A DNA stretch of 64,000 bases from Chitinophagaceae bacterium (lineage in GTDB: Bacteria > Bacteroidota > Bacteroidia > Chitinophagales > Chitinophagaceae). Location: NCBI GenBank assembly GCA_025933775.1, contig JAICZH010000002.1:1-64000 (forward strand), given 5' to 3'. Below, one piece after another: positions 25,215-34,732 of this stretch. Numbering within the stretch: position 1 is the first letter of the stretch; the number at the start of each line of letters is the position of its first letter. The notes below the pieces were generated by a model that was given only the letters and a program-made list of their open reading frames with translations, searched no databases and had not been told where the DNA came from. Position numbers and translations under genes: made by a program.

Positions 25215-25248
25215 TTTGCTTAAAATTAAAATTTTATTATTACCTTTG
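25215..25248 (+). promoter_or_regulatory. rpsO promoter
   Basis: -33 TTTG at 25215-25218 and -7 TACCTTTG at 25241-25248, separated by 22 bp. This is the classical Bacteroidota promoter, 29 bp before the rpsO ATG. Confidence 0.75.
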
Positions 25249-25277
25249 CAGCCAATTAAAAATTATATTAATAAAAA

Positions 25278-25550
25278 ATGTCTTATTTAACAGCTGAAAA
25301 AAAATCGCAAACCTTTGCAGAGTTTGGTGGAAATGCTGCCAATACTGGTTCTATTGAAGCGCAGATTGCTTTGCTTACAGAAAAAATTAATCACATTTCT
25401 GATCATCTTAAATCAAATAAAAAAGATTTCAGTACGCAGCGTGGATTAATGCAAATGGTTGGGAAAAGAAAAAGCCTTTTAACCTATTTGAGCAAGCATA
25501 ATCTTACAGGTTACCGCGCTTTAATTGAAAAATTAGGACTTCGTAAATAA
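25278..25550 (+). CDS. rpsO: 30S ribosomal protein S15
   Basis: A 90-residue four-helix protein that binds 16S rRNA and helps form the central domain of the small subunit. The family pattern is clear: FGGNAANTGSIEAQIALLTEKINHISDHLK, then QRGLMQMVGKRKSLLTYLSKHNLTGYRALI. It lies in the conserved order rpsO-pnp with a hairpin between. In enteric bacteria S15 regulates its own mRNA; the short leader here gives no visible pseudoknot. Confidence 0.97.
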   Translation: MSYLTAEKKSQTFAEFGGNAANTGSIEAQIALLTEKINHISDHLKSNKKDFSTQRGLMQMVGKRKSLLTYLSKHNLTGYRALIEKLGLRK

Positions 25551-25578
25551 TAAAAAACTTTAATGATATAAAAGTTAT

Positions 25579-25613
25579 TCCCAACTGAATATCCGGTTGG
25601 GATTACTTTTTTT
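25579..25613 (+). terminator. hairpin between rpsO and pnp
   Basis: TCCCAAC (25579-25585) pairs with GTTGGGA (25596-25602), and a T-rich run follows at 25608-25613. It probably works as a partial terminator or mRNA processing site before pnp. Confidence 0.65.
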
Positions 25614-25628
25614 AATACAAAAAATAAT

Positions 25629-27776
25629 ATGACTCCAAATCCCATCTCAGTTACGTTCGATATAGGCGAAGGCCGCATGATTACTATCGAAACAGGAAAA
25701 CTTGCCCGCCAGGCTGATGGCGCAGTAACAGTGCGTTCAGGCGATTGCGTAATACTTGCTACAGTGGTTGCTAATAAAGAGCCGAAAGAAGGCCAGTCTT
25801 TTTTTCCATTAACGGTAGATTACCAGGAAAAATTTGCATCGGCAGGTCGTATTCCCGGTTCATTTTTTAAAAGAGAAGCAAGACTAAATGATTATGAAAT
25901 ATTAACCTCAAGGCTTATTGACCGTGCCTTGCGGCCATTGTTTCCTGAAGATTATTTATGCGAGGTACAAGTGTTGGTATCGCTTATTTCCAGCGATGCA
26001 GAAGTAATGCCCGATGCCATGGCTTGCCTGGCAGCTTCTGCGGCTTTAGCCGTTTCTGATATTCCCATCCAGGAAATTATTTCTGAAGTACGCATTGCAA
26101 AAGTAAATGGAGAAATGATTGTGAACCCAAGCCGCACGCAACTTGCCAATGCTGAAATGGAATTTATTATTGCAGCTACCGATCGCAATATAATGATGGT
26201 GGAAGGGCAGGCCAAAGAATGCCAGGAAGAAGATTTAGTAAAAGCAATTGAAACAGCGCATGGCGCTATAAAAATACAGGTAAAGGCACAACAGGAACTT
26301 AGAGAAAAAGTTGGTGCAAAAGAAAAACGTGAATACGTAAAGCCTTATCGTAATAAAGAATTGTATGAAAAAATAATTGGTTTTGCAAAAGATAAAATGC
26401 TTGCCATTGCATCGAAAGCTACTTTAAAAAATGAAAGACAGGAAGCGTTTGAAAATCTTTTAAATGAAACCACAGCATTTCTTGGTGAAGAAATTTCAGA
26501 TGAAGATAAAGCATTAATAAAATTTTATTTTGGCGAATTACAATATCATGTTGTTCGCGATATGATATTAAATGATCATAAACGCCTTGATGGGCGCGGG
26601 CTTGAAGATATTCGACCACTTACAATGGAAATAGATTATCTTCCTTCACCACATGGTTCTGCTTTATTTACAAGAGGCGAAACACAATCTTTAACTACAG
26701 TTACGCTCGGCACACCATTAGATGAATTATTAGTAGAAAGCGCCGCCACCAGCGATTACTCCAAGTTTATTTTACATTATAATTTTCCACCTTTCTCAAC
26801 AGGTGAAGTGAAAATGATGAGAGGTGTTGGAAGAAGAGAAGTAGGACATGGTAACCTTGCCATGCGTTCTTTAAAACAAATTCTTCCCGGAGGAGATTAT
26901 CCTTACACAGTGCGAGTAGTGAGCGATATTCTGGAAAGCAATGGTTCTTCGTCTATGGCTACTGTATGTGCAGGCTCGCTCGCATTAATGGATGCAGGCG
27001 TTCCATTTAAGAAACATGTAAGCGGCGTGGCAATGGGGTTAATTTCAAAAGAAGGAAAGTTTGCAGTGCTTACCGATATTTTGGGTGATGAAGATCATTT
27101 AGGCGATATGGATTTTAAAGTTACCGGCACAAGAGAAGGAATTTGCGGCGTACAGATGGATATAAAAGTTGATGGACTAAGTATGGATATTATGCGGCAG
27201 GCGCTTGACCAGGCAAAGAGAGGAAGATTATTTATTTTGGATGCGATGTACAAATGTATTCCCCAGCATAGAAGCGATGTAAAACCGAATGCGCCGAGAA
27301 TGGAAAAATTAATTATAGATTCAGAATTTATTGGCGCAGTAATAGGCCCGGGCGGAAAAGTAATTCAGGAAATACAAAAAACTACCGGCGCTACTATTAA
27401 TATAACTGAAGTAGGTAAAACAGGTGAGGTAAGTATTTTCTCGGCAAATAAAGATAGCCTTGACCAGGCTGTTGCGTGGGTGAAGGGTATTGTTGCAGTT
27501 CCGGAAATTGGAGATGTATATGAAGGCACTGTAAAAGGTATTAAAGAGTTTGGAGCGTTTGTAGAATTTATGCCCGGAAAACAAGGACTGTTGCATATTT
27601 CAGAGATTATGTGGAAACGGCTTGAAAATATGGATAATATATTTACCGAAGGTGATAAAGTAAAAGTAAAACTGGTGGGGGTTGATCCTAAAACAGGAAA
27701 ATTTAAACTAAGCCGCAAAGCTTTAATGCCGAAGCCGGAATCAAATCCTGCAACAAGGCATTCTGGAAATAATTAA
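25629..27776 (+). CDS. pnp: polyribonucleotide nucleotidyltransferase
   Basis: A 715-residue 3'-5' exoribonuclease that uses phosphate. It has two RNase PH domains (first with VTVRSGDCVILATVV and RPLFPEDY; second with RGLEDIRPLTMEI, TRGETQSL and HYNFPPFSTGEV), a KH domain near 565 (GAVIGPGGKVIQEIQKTTGATINI) and a C-terminal S1 domain (GDVYEGTVKGIKEFGAFVEFMPGKQGLLHISEI). The length and domain order are normal. It is downstream of rpsO and ends 22 bp before a strong hairpin. Confidence 0.97.
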   Translation: MTPNPISVTFDIGEGRMITIETGKLARQADGAVTVRSGDCVILATVVANKEPKEGQSFFPLTVDYQEKFASAGRIPGSFFKREARLNDYEILTSRLIDRALRPLFPEDYLCEVQVLVSLISSDAEVMPDAMACLAASAALAVSDIPIQEIISEVRIAKVNGEMIVNPSRTQLANAEMEFIIAATDRNIMMVEGQAKECQEEDLVKAIETAHGAIKIQVKAQQELREKVGAKEKREYVKPYRNKELYEKIIGFAKDKMLAIASKATLKNERQEAFENLLNETTAFLGEEISDEDKALIKFYFGELQYHVVRDMILNDHKRLDGRGLEDIRPLTMEIDYLPSPHGSALFTRGETQSLTTVTLGTPLDELLVESAATSDYSKFILHYNFPPFSTGEVKMMRGVGRREVGHGNLAMRSLKQILPGGDYPYTVRVVSDILESNGSSSMATVCAGSLALMDAGVPFKKHVSGVAMGLISKEGKFAVLTDILGDEDHLGDMDFKVTGTREGICGVQMDIKVDGLSMDIMRQALDQAKRGRLFILDAMYKCIPQHRSDVKPNAPRMEKLIIDSEFIGAVIGPGGKVIQEIQKTTGATINITEVGKTGEVSIFSANKDSLDQAVAWVKGIVAVPEIGDVYEGTVKGIKEFGAFVEFMPGKQGLLHISEIMWKRLENMDNIFTEGDKVKVKLVGVDPKTGKFKLSRKALMPKPESNPATRHSGNN

Positions 27777-27798
27777 TTTTTTATCAAACTAAATAAAT

Positions 27799-27829
27799 AA
27801 GCTTGTAGAATTCTGCAGGCTTTTTTTTT
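27799..27829 (+). terminator. pnp terminator whose T-run touches the prmA start
   Basis: AAGCTTGTAGAA (27799-27810) pairs with TTCTGCAGGCTT (27811-27822) with two G-U pairs, followed by T through 27829. The prmA ATG begins at 27830. Confidence 0.8.
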
Positions 27830-28645
27830 ATGAAAAATTTTATCAAAATAAAAATTGAATCAGTTTCATTACATGCAGGTGAAATACTAATGGCTGAATT
27901 ATCTGAAAATAATTTTTATGCATTTGAACAAGATGAAAATATTTTATTTGCTTATATAGAAGAAAAAGATTTTAATGAAAACCATTTTAAAAAATTATTA
28001 CCGGCAAATACAATATATACCTATTCAATCATTGAAGATAAAAACTGGAACGAGGAATGGGAAAACAATTTGCAGCCTGTTGTTATAAATAATTTTGTGG
28101 CAATAAGAGCCGCTTTTCACAAGCCTATAAAAAATGTAAAACATGAAATAATCATTACGCCAAAAATGAGTTTTGGCACTGGCCATCATCCCACTACTTT
28201 TTTAATGATTGATTTAATGCAAAAAATTAATTTCAAAAATAAAAGCGTTCTTGATTTTGGAACCGGCACGGGTGTTCTTGCCATTCTTGCTGAAAAGCAA
28301 GGCGCAGCTTCGGTTGTAGCAATTGATCAAGATGAATGGAGCATTGAAAATGCATTAGAAAATATTAAAGCAAATAATTGTAATAATATTATTGTGAAGC
28401 AACAAAATAATATTACAGGCATTTCTTTCGTTGATATTATTCTGGCAAATATCAATTTAAATGTACTGAAAGAAAATGCAAAAGATTTTTCAATGCTGTT
28501 ACGTTCAGGAACTTTTTTAATCGCCAGTGGTATTCTGTCAGAAAATGAGACGGGAATCATTTCTGTTTTTGTTAAAAATGATTTTATTAAAAAAAAATTA
28601 TCGCAAAAAAATAAATGGCTTGCGTTATTATTTCAAAAGCAATAA
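27830..28645 (+). CDS. prmA: ribosomal protein L11 methyltransferase
   Basis: A 271-residue SAM-dependent enzyme that trimethylates ribosomal protein L11. It has the N-terminal substrate-recognition region (IEDKNWNEEWENNLQPVVI), then TPKMSFGTGHHPTTFLM and the SAM motif VLDFGTGTGVLAILAEKQGA, and the catalytic-loop region VDIILANINLNVL. The start MKNFIKIKI fits the family, and its ATG directly follows the T-run of the upstream terminator. Expression therefore depends on read-through from pnp or on an unseen promoter. Confidence 0.93.
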   Translation: MKNFIKIKIESVSLHAGEILMAELSENNFYAFEQDENILFAYIEEKDFNENHFKKLLPANTIYTYSIIEDKNWNEEWENNLQPVVINNFVAIRAAFHKPIKNVKHEIIITPKMSFGTGHHPTTFLMIDLMQKINFKNKSVLDFGTGTGVLAILAEKQGAASVVAIDQDEWSIENALENIKANNCNNIIVKQQNNITGISFVDIILANINLNVLKENAKDFSMLLRSGTFLIASGILSENETGIISVFVKNDFIKKKLSQKNKWLALLFQKQ

Positions 28646-28686
28646 TTTTTGGGAAAATAATAAAGGTTACCCATTAATTTTAGTGC

Positions 28687-28694
28687 TATATTTG
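28687..28694 (+). promoter_or_regulatory. -7 element for plsY
   Basis: TATATTTG matches TAnnTTTG, 18 bp before the plsY ATG; the untranslated leader would be short. Confidence 0.6.
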
Positions 28695-28712
28695 TCAACC
28701 TTACCATAATTT

Positions 28713-29366
28713 ATGAAAGAACTTTTACTCATTATAATTGCATATCTTCTTGGATCAATTCCCACCGCATTAATTATAAGCAGGTCTTTTTTTGGTGTTG
28801 ATATAAGAGAATATGGTAGCGGCAACATGGGCGCTACCAATACTTTCAGAGTGTTGGGCCCAAAATTTGGAACCATAGTAATGGCTGGCGATATGCTTAA
28901 AGGAATTCTGGCTGTTGCGCTTTATAATTTATTACCTTATTATCTTACCAATGAATTAGAACGTACCAATCTTATGATAGGGTTGGGGCTTGCAGCAGTG
29001 GCAGGTCATATTTATCCGATATGGGCGCAGTTCAGAGGAGGTAAAGGTGTTGCTACACTTTTTGGAATGTTGCTCACCATTCAGCCCATTGTTGCTGTGT
29101 GTTGCGTTGGCGTTTTTTTATTAGTGTTATTTTTAACCAGGTACGTCTCTTTAAGTTCTATTCTTGCAGGTATTGCTTTGCCAATATGTGTTTTATGGAT
29201 CTATAATGAAAAAGAAGTTTTTTACAGAGTATTTGCAGTTGCAGTGGCAGCGCTTATTGTATTGACCCATCAAAAAAATATCAGCCGGCTTCTTAACGGA
29301 AATGAAAATCGCGTTCCTATCTTAAAATATCGTGATAGAAGAAAAATGCGCAGAAGAGAATCTTAA
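28713..29366 (+). CDS. plsY: acyl-phosphate glycerol-3-phosphate acyltransferase
   Basis: First acylation step of phospholipid synthesis, in the inner membrane. The 217-residue protein has the three PlsY motifs: LLGSIPTALIISRSFFGVDIREYGSGNMGATN, FRGGKGVATLFG, and the third in the TM region near VLTHQKNISRLLNGNEN. About five TM helices are present, with an Arg/Lys-rich C-terminal tail (RDRRKMRRRES). It has its own promoter. Confidence 0.95.
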   Translation: MKELLLIIIAYLLGSIPTALIISRSFFGVDIREYGSGNMGATNTFRVLGPKFGTIVMAGDMLKGILAVALYNLLPYYLTNELERTNLMIGLGLAAVAGHIYPIWAQFRGGKGVATLFGMLLTIQPIVAVCCVGVFLLVLFLTRYVSLSSILAGIALPICVLWIYNEKEVFYRVFAVAVAALIVLTHQKNISRLLNGNENRVPILKYRDRRKMRRRES

Positions 29367-29471
29367 TTATCCGCTCTTTATTTTTCATTTATACTCCTTC
29401 CTTCTTAAAAAAATAATCTTCATCGTAATTTGGTACGCCAATTGTTTCTTTAATAAAAGATCAAAAATTTT

Positions 29472-30287
29472 ATGATGAAAAAAATATTTGCACTTATTGC
29501 ATTAAGTTCTATAATTATAGTTGCATGTACAACTAATGCAATCACGGGTCGTAAGCAATTATCTCTCGTTTCCGAATCAACACTTCAAAAAGAAGCGGTT
29601 ACTCAATACAATTCATTTCTTGCAAGTAATAAAGTTGTAAGCGCTTCAACCAATAAAGATGCAGAAATGGTAAAGCGTGTGGGAAGGCGCATTGCCGATG
29701 CCATTACAAGATATTATAGCCAGAAAGGATTGTCTAATGAATTGTCAGGATATAACTGGGAATTTAATTTGGTAGATAACAAAGAAGTAAATGCATGGTG
29801 TATGCCTGGCGGAAAAGTAGTAGTTTATACAGGCATTTTACCGGTTACACAAAATGAAGCCGCGCTGGCAATAGTGATGGGGCACGAAATTACCCATGCT
29901 GTGGCGCATCATGGACAGGAAAGAATAAGTCAGGCTCTTTTGGCGCAGGGAATAGGCCTTACCGGTGATGTATTTACATCGGGCAATGCTCAGGCAAATA
30001 ATATTTTTAATGCCATATATGCGCCTACTGCCCAAATCGGGGTATTGCTACCCAACTCCCGGCAGCAAGAATATGAAGCCGATCATTATGGACTTATATT
30101 CGCAGCTATGGCCGGTTATAATCCCAGAGAAGCTATTCCTTTTTGGACAAGGATGGCAAACTTAAGTAAAGGCCAGCAAACTCCAGAAATTTTAAGCGAT
30201 CACCCTTTAGATTCAAAAAGAATTGCCAAATTAAAAACGTACATGAATGAAGCTTTAAAATATTACCAGCCGGTAAATTCAAATTAA
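29472..30287 (+). CDS. M48-family metalloprotease lipoprotein
   Basis: A 271-residue envelope protease anchored through the lipobox IIIVAC. Zinc site HEITH in MGHEITHAVAHHGQERIS, third ligand Glu in QQEYEADHYGLIFAAMAGYNP, and DHPLDSKRIAKL near the end, as in the LoiP/BepA type enzymes that degrade misassembled outer-membrane proteins. There is no TPR domain after the protease domain, so it is closer to LoiP/YggG than to BepA. Start: MMKK; either of the two Met could be used. Confidence 0.9.
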   Translation: MMKKIFALIALSSIIIVACTTNAITGRKQLSLVSESTLQKEAVTQYNSFLASNKVVSASTNKDAEMVKRVGRRIADAITRYYSQKGLSNELSGYNWEFNLVDNKEVNAWCMPGGKVVVYTGILPVTQNEAALAIVMGHEITHAVAHHGQERISQALLAQGIGLTGDVFTSGNAQANNIFNAIYAPTAQIGVLLPNSRQQEYEADHYGLIFAAMAGYNPREAIPFWTRMANLSKGQQTPEILSDHPLDSKRIAKLKTYMNEALKYYQPVNSN

Positions 30288-30325
30288 AAATTATCAGGCG
30301 TATCATTTCTTTTATAGATGTTTTA

Positions 30326-30356
30326 TTGGTAGGAAGCAATATTTTATGTAATTTTG
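30326..30356 (+). promoter_or_regulatory. promoter for the 30466 gene
   Basis: TTG at 30326-30328, 20-bp spacer, and TAATTTTG at 30349-30356. The mRNA leader would be about 100 nt and holds CTGCACC (30369) and GGTGCAG (30416), which could pair. Confidence 0.5.
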
Positions 30357-30465
30357 CATCTGTCTTTTCTGCACCTTGTTTTTTCTTGATTTTTCCAACC
30401 CCAATGATATACAGTGGTGCAGGTAATTAGGGCAATTTTTTTAATCTTAAAATTTTTCTTCGCTT

Positions 30466-30930
30466 ATGTCTCAAACATTGTTTGAAAAATTGCAATTAGA
30501 AAATGAAAAAAATCTGTTAATCCAAGGTCTTCCATCTACAATTGAAAAACAATTTTCGAAGCTTTCATTTTCAAAAAATGTTACCCAGCTTTTAAAAACG
30601 AGAAAGATTGACTTTGCGCTGGTGTTTGCTTTAAATTCAAATCAATTATGCAAAATTCTTTCTGAAGTTTGTCCCGCTTTACATGATGCAGGAAAGTTAT
30701 GGATTGCGTTTCCTAAAGTAACTTCGAAGATTGCCAGCGATTTGAATCGAGATTGTTCATGGAATGCTTTAATTGAACTTGGATTTGAAAGCAGCGATAT
30801 GGTGGAGCTTGATTATGTTTGGAGCGCACAGCTATTTACTAAAACTGATTTTTGCGAAAATCAAGATTCAAATATCACAAAATATAAAACTGCTTCAAGA
30901 AGAAAAGCCGCAGAAGTGGAAAGCTATTAA
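30466..30930 (+). CDS. conserved hypothetical protein, possibly DUF3052-like
   Basis: A 154-residue soluble protein without signal peptide or TM. It begins MSQTLFEKLQLENEKNLLIQG and contains LLKTRKIDFALVFALNSNQL, AGKLWIAFPKVTSKIASDLNRD and VELDYVWSAQLF, with a Lys/Arg-rich end (TASRRKAAEVE). The layout (short alpha/beta domain with a W-I-A-F/Y-PK strand) recalls the DUF3052 group of small Rossmann-like proteins, but I cannot confirm this. It stands alone with its own promoter. Confidence 0.6.
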   Translation: MSQTLFEKLQLENEKNLLIQGLPSTIEKQFSKLSFSKNVTQLLKTRKIDFALVFALNSNQLCKILSEVCPALHDAGKLWIAFPKVTSKIASDLNRDCSWNALIELGFESSDMVELDYVWSAQLFTKTDFCENQDSNITKYKTASRRKAAEVESY

Positions 30931-30954
30931 GCCATAATATTTTGTTCAAATAAA

Positions 30955-33060
30955 TTATTTTATCTGAAGCAGTGCTGCTGAAACCTGCTCCACTGGTTGT
31001 CTGCATGTTTTGTTCCGGCAAACGTAAATCATCGTTTTTCCATTTATGAATTTATTTTGTAAGAGTGAAAAATTACTTTCACTTGCACCGCCAAGATAAA
31101 TTGCATCGGGCAAATAATGTTTATGAAATTCAGAAAGTTTTTCTTTCCATTCGTTGCCAGCAATAGCAATTTCGTAAGGCTCTTTAATTTGCAAAGCCAG
31201 TGCCTGCGCCCAGTTGCTATAATATCCTGGAGTTTTTTTCATATCTTCTATAACATTTTTTACAAGCTGAGCAGATTGATTTTTATAATTTTCATTTTCA
31301 AAATATAAACTAAGCAATAATAAATTTTTTGCCATTTCACTGTTAGATGACGGAATTACATTATCAGCCACTTCCATTTTGCGCGCAATCAAATTGCTGT
31401 ACAAATCATCTGTATAAAAAAACATTCCTGAAGTAGAATCATAAAAATGCTGCAGTGCGTATTGCATCAGTTCATTTGCTTTTTGCAAATAATTTTCATT
31501 AAAACTTACCTGATAATATTCAATAAGAGCGCTTATCATAAAAGCATAATCATCGAGAAATGCATGTATAGTCGCTGTATCATTTTTATAATTTCGATAC
31601 AAACCATTTTCTTTTGTTGTAATTTTTTTTAATAAAAAATTTATATCCGTTTCAGCCATTTGTAAAAAATCTTTTTCGCCAAAAGTTTCATATGCAGCGA
31701 GCAAACCCTTTGCCATCAGGGCATTCCATGAGGTTAATATTTTATCATCTGTCTGCGGACGATTGCGTGTATCCCTTACCGTTAGTATCTTTAATTTTAA
31801 TGAATCAATTTTATTTTCAAGTTCATCTTTTGTAAGATTGTATTTTTTGAGTCTATTTTTATCGCCTTCATTTATGTCAGGAATATTTTTATCATGCTCC
31901 CAATTTCCTTTATCAGTTATTCCAAAATAATCACAAAAAATATCTGCATCATTTCCTAAATTTTTTTTTATTTCATCTTTACTCCACACATAAAATTTCC
32001 CTTCTTCGCCATCACTGTCTGCATCAAGCGAAGAATAAAATCCACCTTCCTGCGAAGTGAGTTCTCGTTTTATAAATCCAATTGTTTCATAAACTATTTT
32101 TTTGTATAAAGGATTTTTGGTAAGCTGAAATGCATGGCTGTAAAGGCTTACAAGCTGCGCATTATCATACAACATTTTTTCAAAATGAGGAACATGCCAG
32201 TTCGCATCGGTTGAATATCTTGAAAAACCTCCTCCAATCTGATCGTATATTCCACCCTCAGCAATATGTTGCAATGTGGTTTCAACTGCCTTTAATGCAT
32301 CATTATTTTTAGTGAAATAATTATACTGCAAAAGATTTTCCCAAATGGATGGCATTGGAAATTTTATCGAACTGGTAGTGCCGCCTTTTTTCCAATCAAT
32401 GTTCTGTTGTAAAGTATCAAACATTTCATCTGAATTTTTTTCTGAAAATGAAATGGTGTTTTTATTCATCGGAACATTTTCAATATCTCTTATTCCTTTG
32501 GCAACATGATCAGCCTGCTCTTGTAATTTTTCTGGATCCTTTTTATATAAATCAGAAAAATATTTCAAAACCTGTATCCACCTTTCTTTAGGAAAATAAG
32601 TGCCTGCATAAAAAGGTTTGCCATCAGGCATTGCCAGTGCGTTCAAGGGCCAGCCGCCATTTCCATTGATAAGATAGGCAGCATTCATGTACACCTGGTC
32701 CACATCGGGGCGTTCCTCCCTGTCCACTTTTATACAAATAAAATTTTCATTCATAGTGTGAGCAACCGTTGTATCCTCATAACTTTCATGTTCCATTACA
32801 TGACACCAATGGCACGCTGCATAACCCACACTTATTAATAACATTTTATTTTCTTTCTTTGCCTTCGCAAGCGCTTCAAAGCCCCATGGATACCAGTTTA
32901 CAGGGTTGTGTGCGTGCTGCAAAAGATAAGGGCTGGTTTCATGAATGAGCGCATTTGTGTACATAAATTTTTTGTTTTCAGTATTTGATTTCTGGCTGCA
33001 CGAAGTAAGATGAAAGCATAAAATTATAATTGCTATTAAATTAATTTTTGTACAAAACAT
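30955..33060 (-). CDS. thioredoxin domain-containing protein (DUF255/YyaL, SSP411-like)
   Basis: A 701-residue lipoprotein (lipobox FHLTSC). The N-terminal thioredoxin-like domain has the family signature [18 protein letters not shown], a CHWC active site in [16 protein letters not shown], and [14 protein letters not shown]. The remainder is an alpha-toroid like that of glycan-processing enzymes ([45 protein letters not shown]). The family is widespread with poorly known function; the lipid anchor suggests a periplasmic or outer-membrane location. It carries a copy of the 21-bp motif. Confidence 0.9.
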   Translation of the reverse strand: MFCTKINLIAIIILCFHLTSCSQKSNTENKKFMYTNALIHETSPYLLQHAHNPVNWYPWGFEALAKAKKENKMLLISVGYAACHWCHVMEHESYEDTTVAHTMNENFICIKVDREERPDVDQVYMNAAYLINGNGGWPLNALAMPDGKPFYAGTYFPKERWIQVLKYFSDLYKKDPEKLQEQADHVAKGIRDIENVPMNKNTISFSEKNSDEMFDTLQQNIDWKKGGTTSSIKFPMPSIWENLLQYNYFTKNNDALKAVETTLQHIAEGGIYDQIGGGFSRYSTDANWHVPHFEKMLYDNAQLVSLYSHAFQLTKNPLYKKIVYETIGFIKRELTSQEGGFYSSLDADSDGEEGKFYVWSKDEIKKNLGNDADIFCDYFGITDKGNWEHDKNIPDINEGDKNRLKKYNLTKDELENKIDSLKLKILTVRDTRNRPQTDDKILTSWNALMAKGLLAAYETFGEKDFLQMAETDINFLLKKITTKENGLYRNYKNDTATIHAFLDDYAFMISALIEYYQVSFNENYLQKANELMQYALQHFYDSTSGMFFYTDDLYSNLIARKMEVADNVIPSSNSEMAKNLLLLSLYFENENYKNQSAQLVKNVIEDMKKTPGYYSNWAQALALQIKEPYEIAIAGNEWKEKLSEFHKHYLPDAIYLGGASESNFSLLQNKFINGKTMIYVCRNKTCRQPVEQVSAALLQIK
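31766..31786 (-). repeat. 21-bp iterated motif, copy 8 (in DUF255 gene, sense)
   Basis: Minus strand: ACTAACGGTAAGG, GATAC, ACG; one mismatch. It encodes LTVRDTR. Confidence 0.65.
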
Positions 33061-33187
33061 TTTTTTAAAATGATTATTTATGATTTCAAAATCGTTTTAT
33101 AAAGTTAGTTTAAGAAATATTAGTCATTAATGAAAAAAAATTTTAATAATAATATTGATTGAATAATTACACATAAATTAGCATTGC

Positions 33188-34423
33188 ATGGCTACGCAAA
33201 TATTTACGAATATCAGTTTGCTTGTTAACACCCGAGAAGAAAATAAATTGCTTCGCGGCAATGAACTTTTCAATTTGCCTTGTATAAAAAATGCGTATAT
33301 AATTATTGAAGATGATATAATTGCAAAGTATGGCAGCATGAATAATTATAAGCATAACACAAATCAATCAACAAGGTTAAAAAATAATTGTATTGTGTTG
33401 CCATGCTGGTGCGATAGTCACACCCACCTTGTGTTTGCGGGCAGCCGAGAAAATGAATTTGTTGATAAAATAAAAGGATTAAGTTATGCCGAAATTGCTG
33501 CAAAGGGAGAAGGTATTTTACATTCAGCAAAAAAATTAAATGAAACTTCCGAAGGTGAATTATTTATCCAGGCCTGGAAAAGATTAGAAGAAGTTACCAA
33601 ATTGGGAACCGGCGCTATTGAAATTAAAAGTGGATATGGATTAACGTTGGATGGAGAATTAAAAATGCTTCGTGTAATAAAAAAATTAAAAGAAAAAAGT
33701 TCTTTAAAAATTAAATCAACATTTCTTGGAGCACATGCATTTCCTGTGGAATATAAAAATGACCATGAAAAATATATCAACATAATAATAGATGAAATGC
33801 TTCCGGTAATTGCAAAAGAAAAGCTTGCTGATTACATTGATGTTTTTTGTGAAAAGGATTTTTTTTCTGCAGAAGAAATGGAAAGAATTTGTAAAGCAGG
33901 TAAAGAGTATGGATTAAAACCGAAGCTGCATGTGAACCAACTCAACAGCATCGGAGGAATCGAAAAAGGAATTGAATTAAACGCAATTTCTCTTGATCAT
34001 TTGGAAACATTAAATGAACAAGAAATTCAATTGCTTGGAAAATTTAATGGTTGCGCAACACTGTTACCTTCTGCAGCATTTTTTTTAAGAATGCCCTTAC
34101 AACCCGCTCGTAGATTGATTCATACGGGAGCTGCTGTTACGCTTGCTTCCGATTATAATCCCGGCTCATCGCCATCAGGCAATATGAATTTTGTTATTTC
34201 GCTTGCATGCATTCAAATGAAAATGCTTCCCGAGGAAGCGATGAATGCAGCTACTATTAATGGCGCTTTTGCAATGGAAATTGAAAATGATTTTGGCAGC
34301 ATTTCTGTTGGCAAGAAAGCGAATTTAATTTTTACAAAACCTGTTCCATCGCTGGCATATCTTCCTTATTCATTTGCAACTAATTTAATTGATAAGGTAA
34401 TGATAAATGGGGCGTTTGTTTAG
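33188..34423 (+). CDS. hutI: imidazolonepropionase
   Basis: Third step of histidine degradation, opening imidazolone-5-propionate to N-formimino-glutamate. The 411-residue amidohydrolase has the metal-binding DSHTHLVFAGSRENEF, TGAIEIKSGYGLTLDGELKMLR, STFLGAHAFPVEY, KPKLHVNQLNSIGG and TLASDYNPGSSPSGNM. The length is normal. hutG follows after an intervening toxin-antitoxin pair. hutH and hutU are not in the window. Confidence 0.95.
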   Translation: MATQIFTNISLLVNTREENKLLRGNELFNLPCIKNAYIIIEDDIIAKYGSMNNYKHNTNQSTRLKNNCIVLPCWCDSHTHLVFAGSRENEFVDKIKGLSYAEIAAKGEGILHSAKKLNETSEGELFIQAWKRLEEVTKLGTGAIEIKSGYGLTLDGELKMLRVIKKLKEKSSLKIKSTFLGAHAFPVEYKNDHEKYINIIIDEMLPVIAKEKLADYIDVFCEKDFFSAEEMERICKAGKEYGLKPKLHVNQLNSIGGIEKGIELNAISLDHLETLNEQEIQLLGKFNGCATLLPSAAFFLRMPLQPARRLIHTGAAVTLASDYNPGSSPSGNMNFVISLACIQMKMLPEEAMNAATINGAFAMEIENDFGSISVGKKANLIFTKPVPSLAYLPYSFATNLIDKVMINGAFV

Positions 34424-34520
34424 TAGATTCTTTTCAAATAAAAAGGCCCCCAAAAAATATTACTCTTATCATTAACTTACTTTTTTGCTAAGAAAAAGTA
34501 TCTTTAATAAAATGTTTATT

Positions 34521-34715
34521 ATGGAATCACTTCAATTCAAAACTACAATTTCTTCACTCACCGAAATAAAAATTCCTGAAGATATCAAGGAAAAAATTCA
34601 GTTAAATCAGCAAGTGCGTGTATTACTCATACCTGAAGGGGAACGCCTTTACGAAGAATGGAAGGATGAGGAATGGAATAAATTATCCATGTTGGTAAAT
34701 GATGATGGGCAATAA
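34521..34715 (+). CDS. probable antitoxin of a MazF/PemK-type pair
   Basis: A 64-residue protein when started at Met13 of the track ORF (MESLQFKTTISSLTEIKIPEDIKEKI). It is acidic at the end (YEEWKDEEWNKLSML). It has no DNA-binding motif that I recognise, but it is the right size and lies 17 bp upstream of a MazF-like gene on the same strand. The assignment rests on position. Confidence 0.6.
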   Translation: MESLQFKTTISSLTEIKIPEDIKEKIQLNQQVRVLLIPEGERLYEEWKDEEWNKLSMLVNDDGQ

Positions 34716-34732
34716 TTAAACCTTAAACTTGT

